From Asticcacaulis sp. AC402 (GTDB lineage: Bacteria > Pseudomonadota > Alphaproteobacteria > Caulobacterales > Caulobacteraceae): DNA of 64,000 nt. Position 1 is the stretch's first letter, and every line of letters begins with the position of its first letter. Where the stretch lies: NCBI RefSeq assembly GCF_000495835.1, contig NZ_AWGC01000012.1, positions 219,056-283,055 of the forward strand, given 5' to 3'. Made by a program: the position numbers and the translations under genes. Below, piece after piece: positions 57,846-64,000 of the stretch. The notes under the pieces were generated by a model that was not told where the DNA came from, searched no databases, and worked only from the letters and a program-made list of their open reading frames with translations.

Positions 57846-57897
57846 TGACAATTACTTACGCCGTCAGGTAGACCGCCTCCTATCTTGCATCTTCGCG

Positions 57898-58545
57898 TCA
57901 TCGTCGATGGAAAAATAGTAGATCAGGCTCATCCAGTGTTTTTACGAATTGAATAAGTTCGCCGTCACGCACTCCTGCACGTACCGCCAAGACATAGTAG
58001 CAGAGCTTTTTCAACCTGCTTTCTAACTTGACGGTTTCGAAGTTGAGCTCACGGAACGGAAGATCGCCAACAACGATTATCTCTACTGTGTGCGCAAGCT
58101 CTACCTTTCCCTCAATTCTCAAACTAACGATCGCGTCTTGAATTAACTGTACATGGATACCACTCAACGCTATCACAGCACAAAGACGCACAGATCTCTC
58201 TGGATCTTCAAGGCATTTGATGACCTCGGCAACATGCACACCAGAGTTTGCGCACCAGCGATAGCACTCACAAGCTATATTGCGAATGCTAGGGCGCTTG
58301 GAACGTATAAGTGGAATTATATATGGGAACACATGACAGGCAATTTCATCAGATTCTGAAACGATATAGCAAGCCCGCCACTCAGCCGTCTCAAAACCTG
58401 ATACAAGCATAGGAACTATGTCTTCGATGCTTTTTAGATTGTTGAACAAATCGTTACCCAGTCGTATTTCTTCTTCTACCGATAGGGCTTCAGCATGTCC
58501 CTCGGCGTAAATCTGCACAATTCGGATAGCGTCCTCTTTACTCAT
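57898..58545 (-). CDS. Putative immunity protein, HEAT-like
   Basis: A 215-residue cytoplasmic protein in AT-richer DNA than the neighbours. It consists of helical pairs with HEAT-like spacing (VFPYIIPLIRSKRPSIRNIA, HVAEVIKCLEDPERSVRLCA, VIALSGIHVQLIQDAIVSLR). Such all-helical proteins commonly act as immunity proteins downstream of polymorphic toxins. The ATG overlaps the upstream toxin-tail stop by 4 nt, so both were probably transferred as one unit. Function inferred from position and fold. Confidence 0.65.
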   Translation of the reverse strand: MSKEDAIRIVQIYAEGHAEALSVEEEIRLGNDLFNNLKSIEDIVPMLVSGFETAEWRACYIVSESDEIACHVFPYIIPLIRSKRPSIRNIACECYRWCANSGVHVAEVIKCLEDPERSVRLCAVIALSGIHVQLIQDAIVSLRIEGKVELAHTVEIIVVGDLPFRELNFETVKLESRLKKLCYYVLAVRAGVRDGELIQFVKTLDEPDLLFFHRR

Positions 58546-58895
58546 TTAACATCCTTTAGAGCTCGATTGACCTTATCAAGTTCCTTTTGCTCATGCTTAA
58601 TACGATCTTTGTGCGTTTTGTAACGACTAGTGTTACAATTTTGACCTTTATTGTCTGCCTTCATGTTTATTAAGATTGTCTCAAGTTTGCACCTTGCACA
58701 TTCCAAAGAGGCTTTACTCCCCTTAGCTTGAGCGACTGCATTGCTAAGCTCTTGCTTTGTTCCTTTTGTTCTCAGAGAATCCCCGGAGAATTTCACTTGG
58801 ATGTCACAATTGTGCACCCAAACACCTAACTCGCCAACAAAATATGTATGAAGATCTAAGACTTCGAAATTGTATGCAGCTTGAGTAAAGCACAA
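58542..58895 (-). pseudogene. 5'-truncated polymorphic toxin: end of Hint domain plus toxin tail
   Basis: The 117-codon frame starts with the end of a pretoxin-Hint domain: AAYNFEVLDLHTYFVGELGV then WVHNC, the usual junction before a C-terminal toxin. The following about 85 residues (DIQVKFSGDSLRTKGTKQEL, ECARCKLETIL, SRYKTHKDRIKHEQKELDKV) should be the toxin module; it is Lys/His/Cys-rich and unrecognised, possibly a nuclease. The frame begins at a TTG immediately next to half of an R1 repeat, so the large N-terminal part (filament, secretion, most of Hint) is missing. The gene is therefore an orphan cassette, possibly silent. Lower GC than neighbours suggests transfer. Confidence 0.7.
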
Positions 58896-58897
58896 TC

Positions 58898-58940
58898 TTA
58901 GAGCGGAGTCTTGATTCCATCAAAACTCATCCCGCTCTAA
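58898..58940 (-). repeat. R1 repeat, half B of a split copy (copy 8)
   Basis: TTAGAGCGGAGTCTTGATTC followed by CATCAAAACTCATCCCGCTC: the first-palindrome half of R1, same orientation as half A at 57777. Together the halves would rebuild a complete R1 element, minus about 12 bp, if the intervening cassette were removed. Confidence 0.85.
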
Positions 58941-58999
58941 CCGAGGCGGCACGTTAAATGGCCCACCACGTCTTGTGGGCCTCGAACGCCCTTGCCTGT

Positions 59000-61900
59000 C
59001 TACACCAGTTCGTGGATCGTCAAGGTCGGGCAAACCTTGCTGGCGATGTCGCACAGGTGCTTGTGATGTGTCAGATAGATGACCTGACCGGCCTTGGCCA
59101 TTTCGGCAAAGACGCCAAATGTTTCCTCGGCGCGGAAGTCGTCAAACGTCTCCAGGATGTCGTCCGCGATAAAGGGCACCGACCGGCGATCGGCCACGAA
59201 GGCCTGATAACCGGCGACTCGCAAGGCCAGATAAAGCTGGAACCGCGTTCCCTTGGACAACTCGGACGCTAGCTTCGACGTACCATCTGCGCAGAGTGCC
59301 ACCAGAACTTCACTGTCCTTTTCGTATTGGGTCGAAAGGCCGCGATAGGCCTTGCGGCTCACAATGGAGAAGGCTTCGGAAGCCTTGACCAGTAACGAAC
59401 TGCGATGTTCATCGCGATAGAGGCGCAAGGCCTGCTCTGTCGCCGCCACCCCCAGTTTCAACTTCAGCCAGTTTACAGCACCGTCTTCGATGACAAGTAA
59501 AAGCGTGCGCCGCTCCTCCTCCAGCCTGGCCACGGCCGCATCACCGCCAACCTGGTTGATACGATCCTCCGCCTTGCTGCGTTCGGCGAACAGATCCCGG
59601 ACCCGGCTGTCACCGTCGGCGACTGCCTGGGCCAGGCGTTCCATGTCGACCTGGCACTGAGCCGGGTCAAACCCTGTCAGTTCCGCCTCGGCCTCTTCCA
59701 TCGTCGCCGCCTCGACGGTTTCGAGGATTTCGATCTCATAGTCCCTGGCTCGTTTTGCGGCCTCGTCGCGGGCCTTGAGCTGAAAAAGCCTGTCTTCAAC
59801 CTCATCCAGAGTGTCGACGCCAAAATGTTGCGTCATCGCCGCCGCCTGGTGTGAGTGCAACGCCCTGGCTTGCGTGAGAGTCTCAAGTTCGGCCTGCAGG
59901 TCCGCAAAGCGCTTTTGGGCGTTCTGCTGCGCCGATTTCAGAGCCTTCTCAGCCTCTACCGCCGCGCAAATCGCCTCATCGGTCTTGATCGGCGTTTCGG
60001 CTGGCGGCACGCCGGCTTCCAGAGCCAGAGCGTTGACACTTTCGGCATAGGCTCGCTGGTCGGCTTCCATCGCGCTGATACGGTGATCGAGGTCTGACTT
60101 GGCCAGGTGTTGACTGGCCAGCAGATCAAGTTCCTTCAGCAGTTGGCGGACAATCTCGACGGTCAGGTCAGGACTGACCTGACCCAGCCAGCAAGAAGCG
60201 CATAGCGCCGTCCAACTCGCCTTCCATGCGACCCTTTCGGCGGTTGCCTTTTCAAGCGCCACCTGACGGCTAAGGGTATTCCGCTTGAAACGATCCAGCT
60301 CTTCGGCGGCGCTTGCGAGCCTCGTGTCCGATTCAAGACGGTCGGCCGCTTTTGCCAGCAGCACTTCGATCGGCAGATCATCAAGACCTTCGAGTCCGGC
60401 CGCAGCCATAGCCGCTGCCAATCGGATCCGGCATCGCGTCTCATCGGCCGCCGCGTTTGCGAGTCGCGTCTGGCAGCGTTCGATCGAAGCCTGGGTTTTC
60501 ATGGCTTCATCTCGTCTGGCCAACCATGCCTGCAGCCGATCGATCGGCCAGCCATCTGACAGGTCGGGAGAGATTTTGGCGATCGCAGCGGAAACTGTCG
60601 CCTGGAGGTTGGCCAGGGCGAGGCGCGTATTGTCCCTTTTTGTGGTAGCGTCGGCAAGTGCGCTCTGGATTGCGGCCAGCTGCACACTGAGTTCCGTCAC
60701 GCGGGCAAAGTCGGAGGCCTGCGAAATCCGGCCGGCGGCAATCTCGTCATCACGATGCAGGAGCGCCTCGAACCTGGCCGCCGAAACCGGATCCAGTGAA
60801 GCCTTGTGGGTCTCCCAGGCGGTGTCGCGGTCCCGGCGCACTTCCCGCGCCTGCGCTTGCGTCACCACGCCGCTGACGCGATTAAGGGCGTCAAGCTGAG
60901 ATGCTATTTCGCCGGCCTTGGCCTGATCACGATCGATGTCCCGGTTCAGTTCGGCAAGGCGCGCCGTCGCCATGTCGTGTTCGCTTCGCCAGCAGCTCAG
61001 GTCGTAGGGCAAGGGAACGACGAGATCCCGTAACCCTTCCGCACCCCCGTTCCAGGGCCGGACATCTCCCATCTGGACCTTAAGCACATCACCATGGGTG
61101 CGAAGATCCTCTTGCGCCAGCCGCTGCAGTGTCGGGAAGTCGGCCGTCCGCACCGCCTCGATCGCCGACGCCAGTTCATGTTTTTGCGCTTCGGTAAGCG
61201 GCGTCCGTTGATTTGACAGGGCGCCCTGCCTGGTCTGAGCAGTGCGCAGGTCTTCCTCAGCCGCCTCGTACTCGGTCTGCGCCGCCGCAAGCCTTTCATC
61301 CAGGGCGGAAAATTGCGGCATCAGGTCTTCAAGATGGCCGCGGGTGACGGGCGACAGCAGCAGAGTGTCAATTTCAAGGCCCTCATCGCAGTACATGCGT
61401 TTTAGCGCCTGAGACATGGCGATTTCGAGGTCGCGCCTGCGGGATCTGCGAACAGGCAAGTCTTTTTCGGATGTCACATAACGTGCCCGCAAGTCCTTGA
61501 GGTCATCGATCCTGGCCATCAGGCCAAGCCGCTTTTCGTCAACGACGATGCCGCCAAGGTCTTCGGCTACCCCGTTCAGTTGCGCGGCGACGCGGAGCAT
61601 GGCGGTCTCGATCTGGACGCCTTTTGTAACAAGCTCACGGATATCCCGGCTCCAGCGGGAGGGGGCCTCCGGAATTTCGTGTAGAGGCGCGATCTCCGCC
61701 TTGAGGTTGTGCCAGGCCAGCCGCTTCGGGTGAGCACGTGCCAACCTGCGCAGCCGCTCCAAATCCGCCCGCTGTCGCGCCAGTTCAGCGGCGGTCGCCT
61801 GATAGTGCGCATCCGCCCGATCCCGGGTCTCGACGAGTCGGACGAATTCCGACGCAACCGTGTCAAGCTGATCGCGCTGATGCCTAAGCGCATCCAGTTC

Positions 61901-62467
61901 CTTCTTCAGGCGCGCCAAATCATGGGTACTGCCTCGGGGTTTGAAAAATTGATCACAGGATTGCCGTACCTCGCCCAAGTGCCGGCTCAGCGAAGACAGC
62001 CCGCTGCTGGCCGAAAACAGCAGCTCACCAAGCTCACCCTTGCTGGCGAGGATTTCCTCGCCCCCCGCCTCCAGCGATTTGTCGTCAAGCGAAAACATGG
62101 TCTGAAAGGCCTGGCGGTCCAGGCCGCCAAGCTCAGCCAGGATGGCACCATCCGCGACAGGATTTTCGTGTTCATCCAACAGGCTGTTGTGATCTTTCTT
62201 GACCCGGATGAAACGCGACTCCGCGCCATTCAACTCGATGGCGCCACTCAGCCGCATGGTGGCGTAAGGGTGCTTGAAGTCATACTTCGAGCGCTTCTCG
62301 ATGCCGTAGAGCAGATCAAGCAAGCCAGCATAGGTCGTCGACTTGCCCGCCTCATTCGGCCCGTAGATGATATGCAGATCCGGACCCGCCAGGGGTTTGG
62401 CGCCGAACGACAGCGAAAAGTCGGTGAAGCGACCATAGCGCACAAGATCGAGACGATTGACCCGCAT
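59000..62467 (-). CDS. YhaN-like AAA/SMC-type ATPase
   Basis: A 1155-residue coiled-coil ATPase of the YhaN/SbcC-like group. The N-terminus (MRVNRLDLVRYGRFTDFSLS, IIYGPNEAGKSTTYAGLLDL Walker A) is followed by very long helical coiled coils (about 180-1020) with many Gln/Glu/Ala/Leu. Near the C-terminus are LSKGTRFQLYLALRVAGYQA (ABC signature-like) and VPFIADDILETFDDFRAEET (Walker B region), then YLTHHKHLCDI. Its ATG overlaps the YhaO stop (TGATG), so the two are made together. Likely a DNA-end processing/repair complex analogous to SbcCD or Mre11-Rad50; not experimentally established for this family. Confidence 0.9.
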   Translation of the reverse strand: MRVNRLDLVRYGRFTDFSLSFGAKPLAGPDLHIIYGPNEAGKSTTYAGLLDLLYGIEKRSKYDFKHPYATMRLSGAIELNGAESRFIRVKKDHNSLLDEHENPVADGAILAELGGLDRQAFQTMFSLDDKSLEAGGEEILASKGELGELLFSASSGLSSLSRHLGEVRQSCDQFFKPRGSTHDLARLKKELDALRHQRDQLDTVASEFVRLVETRDRADAHYQATAAELARQRADLERLRRLARAHPKRLAWHNLKAEIAPLHEIPEAPSRWSRDIRELVTKGVQIETAMLRVAAQLNGVAEDLGGIVVDEKRLGLMARIDDLKDLRARYVTSEKDLPVRRSRRRDLEIAMSQALKRMYCDEGLEIDTLLLSPVTRGHLEDLMPQFSALDERLAAAQTEYEAAEEDLRTAQTRQGALSNQRTPLTEAQKHELASAIEAVRTADFPTLQRLAQEDLRTHGDVLKVQMGDVRPWNGGAEGLRDLVVPLPYDLSCWRSEHDMATARLAELNRDIDRDQAKAGEIASQLDALNRVSGVVTQAQAREVRRDRDTAWETHKASLDPVSAARFEALLHRDDEIAAGRISQASDFARVTELSVQLAAIQSALADATTKRDNTRLALANLQATVSAAIAKISPDLSDGWPIDRLQAWLARRDEAMKTQASIERCQTRLANAAADETRCRIRLAAAMAAAGLEGLDDLPIEVLLAKAADRLESDTRLASAAEELDRFKRNTLSRQVALEKATAERVAWKASWTALCASCWLGQVSPDLTVEIVRQLLKELDLLASQHLAKSDLDHRISAMEADQRAYAESVNALALEAGVPPAETPIKTDEAICAAVEAEKALKSAQQNAQKRFADLQAELETLTQARALHSHQAAAMTQHFGVDTLDEVEDRLFQLKARDEAAKRARDYEIEILETVEAATMEEAEAELTGFDPAQCQVDMERLAQAVADGDSRVRDLFAERSKAEDRINQVGGDAAVARLEEERRTLLLVIEDGAVNWLKLKLGVAATEQALRLYRDEHRSSLLVKASEAFSIVSRKAYRGLSTQYEKDSEVLVALCADGTSKLASELSKGTRFQLYLALRVAGYQAFVADRRSVPFIADDILETFDDFRAEETFGVFAEMAKAGQVIYLTHHKHLCDIASKVCPTLTIHELV

Positions 62468-63768
62468 CAACCGGCCCCCGAGGCTTGATTGTCCTGGAGC
62501 CTGGCCAGAACGTCATCGGCGCCTTGGCAGAGCAGATTATCCAAAAAAGCACTCTGCTCAAGCTCGTCGCCACCGAATTGGCCCCGTATCTCGACCGGCA
62601 GACTCTTGAGCAAGTCCTCGGCAATCTCGTGCATCTGTGCCTGAAACCCGGGGCTTGAGCGCAACTTCATGTCGATCAGCGCACGCAACTCGACGATCGT
62701 GTTGCCGGACGCCGCCTCCGCCAGGGCGCCCGTTTCAGCGCGGCCATTCTCAGCGCTTCCAGTCTCTGTAGCGATCTCGACCTTCTCGATCCAGGTGTTT
62801 CCGACCTGTTCTCCCTGCGCGTTCATCTCGGTTTGCAACAGGTCCGCATCCCGCCGCATACGCCACGACAGCGGCGTTTTGCCGGTCAATCGGAGTCTGA
62901 CAATAAGGTGTTCCGTCAAGACCTCGCGCCGCAAGGCTCTCAGGGCGGTGGACGCTGTCGTCACCAAGTCGCGCCAGTCGTCAACGCCCGATACATCGAC
63001 CAGGAGACGCTCGAATTGCGCAATACTCACATTGCGCTCTTCGACGGTGATGTCTCCGTTGTCTTGTACCGTAACCAGGGACACCGACTTGGGTCCGGCT
63101 TCGTTGATGTCGCGGCCCTGGGGATTGCCCGGCATGACCGTTGTGCAGGTGTCGACCCAGGCAGAACGTTTATGGATATGCCCCAGGGCCCAGTACTGAA
63201 AACCACTGCCTTCGAGGTCCTGAACACTGCACGGTGCATAAGGGTCATGGCCGACCGCCCCGCCCAGACTGGTATGCATGACGCCGATATTGACGGCGCC
63301 CGAAACGGGCGTTTTGTATTTTGAAAGCAGGCTTTCCGGCGCTTTCGGATTAGCGAAACTCAGGCCGTGAACGACGATGTCGGGGAGCGCACCCTTTCGG
63401 TCGAGCGCCATGGCCTCCGCCCGGCCACCAAAGACAACGACCGACTCAGGCAGTACCAGCTCTTTTGTGATCCTCGACAGGGCGTCGTGATTGCCGCGCA
63501 GAATAAAGACCCTGATACCCGCGCTGTCGAGGCGGGCCATTTGGCCGGCAAAGAACTGCGCCGTCTTCATGGAGGTCTGGTCACCATCGTAAAGATCGCC
63601 GGCCAGGATCAGGGCATCGATACCCTCGTCGACGCAAAGATCGACGATCCTGACAAAGGCCTGACGCGTGGCGTTCGATACCATCTCACCGACCGATGGA
63701 TTTCGCAGCGCCAGTGACCGAAGCGGCGAGTCCAGATGGATGTCAGCTGTATGTACGAAACGAAACAC
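62467..63768 (-). CDS. YhaO-like metallophosphoesterase (SbcD/Mre11-like)
   Basis: A 433-residue DNA-repair-type calcineurin phosphoesterase. Metal ligands are visible in VHTADIHLDSP, LILAGDLYDGDQ, FILRGNHDALS, GVMHTSLGG and YWALGHIHKRSAW. The C-terminal third is a variable helical domain that would bind the ATPase partner YhaN. The GTG at 63768 starts right at the conserved RFVHTADIHL; an ATG at 63834 gives a 22-residue extension. Followed by yhaN with 3-nt overlap; together they are predicted to act as a nuclease-ATPase complex. Confidence 0.92.
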   Translation of the reverse strand: MFRFVHTADIHLDSPLRSLALRNPSVGEMVSNATRQAFVRIVDLCVDEGIDALILAGDLYDGDQTSMKTAQFFAGQMARLDSAGIRVFILRGNHDALSRITKELVLPESVVVFGGRAEAMALDRKGALPDIVVHGLSFANPKAPESLLSKYKTPVSGAVNIGVMHTSLGGAVGHDPYAPCSVQDLEGSGFQYWALGHIHKRSAWVDTCTTVMPGNPQGRDINEAGPKSVSLVTVQDNGDITVEERNVSIAQFERLLVDVSGVDDWRDLVTTASTALRALRREVLTEHLIVRLRLTGKTPLSWRMRRDADLLQTEMNAQGEQVGNTWIEKVEIATETGSAENGRAETGALAEAASGNTIVELRALIDMKLRSSPGFQAQMHEIAEDLLKSLPVEIRGQFGGDELEQSAFLDNLLCQGADDVLARLQDNQASGAG

Positions 63769-63922
63769 CCTGATGCCCCCGTCAAATGCGGATGGCCCCC
63801 TGTCTTTCGACTCAGTCGGCGATCGCACATCCACCTATAGAGCGGAAGCCGGCAGGAGAAAAGGTGGTCAGCGGATTTCGCAGATTGCGGCGACTTATGG
63901 CTTTTGATCCCCAAAGATTATG

Positions 63923-64000
63923 TCATCCATGGACAAAAATCCTTACACGCACGGGTTTGCAAGCCGCCAGAGCGTCTTCCGGCGTGGGGCGCATTTCAGA
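63923..64000 (-). CDS. Possible C-terminal fragment of a gene beyond the window
   Basis: The minus strand is open from the window edge to a TGA at 63923, reading SEMRPTPEDALAACKPVRV then RIFVHG. Too short to assign; it may be the end of a real gene or chance. The space to the YhaO start holds nothing else recognised. Confidence 0.25.
   Translation of the reverse strand, partial: SEMRPTPEDALAACKPVRVRIFVHG

Overview
The window is a gene-dense, GC-rich chromosomal segment of an alphaproteobacterium, most likely a Caulobacteraceae member close to Asticcacaulis. This placement is an inference. It rests on the gene content (split dcw cluster, plant-polysaccharide enzymes, CtrA-type box before ftsW), the codon use, and a Caulobacterales/Rhizobiales-style intergenic repeat carrying a GCGCAAT...CGGATTGCGC stem. 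No rRNA, tRNA, CRISPR array, IS element or prophage was seen.

Layout. 1-610: 5' part of an AI-2E family transporter, cut by the window edge. 1051-8561 (minus): part of the division and cell-wall cluster in transcription order murF-mraY-murD-ftsW-(small ABM-fold protein)-murG. 8624-20961: a rhamnogalacturonan-I/L-rhamnose utilisation locus, with rhamnose mutarotase, CE12-type acetylesterase, a secreted GH43-GH35 fusion, GH105 unsaturated rhamnogalacturonyl hydrolase, GPH-type symporter, GH28, rhamnose/H+ symporter RhaT and an amidohydrolase-2 lactonase-like enzyme. Backbone deacetylation and side-chain trimming happen outside the cytoplasm; oligomers enter and are cut by GH105 and GH28; rhamnose is mutarotated and oxidised.

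21091-24346: homogentisate dioxygenase, fumarylacetoacetase and an HD-fold protein form a translationally coupled tyrosine-catabolism operon. 24585-25586: bile-acid:Na+ symporter-like protein. 25714-32819: a chemoreceptor-free signalling operon (CHASE3-GAF hybrid kinase with three receivers, CheR, receiver-less CheB, second hybrid kinase, single-domain response regulator). 32906-41837: assorted genes, including a Tat lipoprotein TIM-barrel isomerase, an old-yellow-enzyme homologue, EttA, YciI-like, TerD-vWA fusion, WYL regulator and fRMsr. 42241-45102: secreted pair of Sel1 lipoprotein and beta-helix protein. 45462-48329: small lipoprotein, YebC, YmdB-type phosphoesterase and 5-FTHF cyclo-ligase, with a likely 6S RNA upstream of the cyclo-ligase. 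48765-54536: ferredoxin, GH3 glucosidase, GNAT, ferredoxin-NADP reductase and a secreted trypsin-like protease. 54529-56760: a papain-like protease overlapping the trypsin gene. 57048-57572: two very small proteins. 57898-58895: AT-richer orphan polymorphic-toxin tail and putative immunity gene. 59000-63768: YhaN/YhaO repair-type ATPase and phosphoesterase.

The most striking structure is in the intergenic DNA. A two-hairpin repeat (R1) occurs at the ends of transcription units throughout. The toxin/immunity pair at 57.8-58.9 kb sits exactly between the two halves of one R1 copy, as if the cassette had been inserted into the repeat. Other notable points are the GH43-GH35 fusion, the HD protein whose His/Asp spacing resembles PhnZ-type diiron oxygenases, and the overlapping trypsin/papain exported protease pair.
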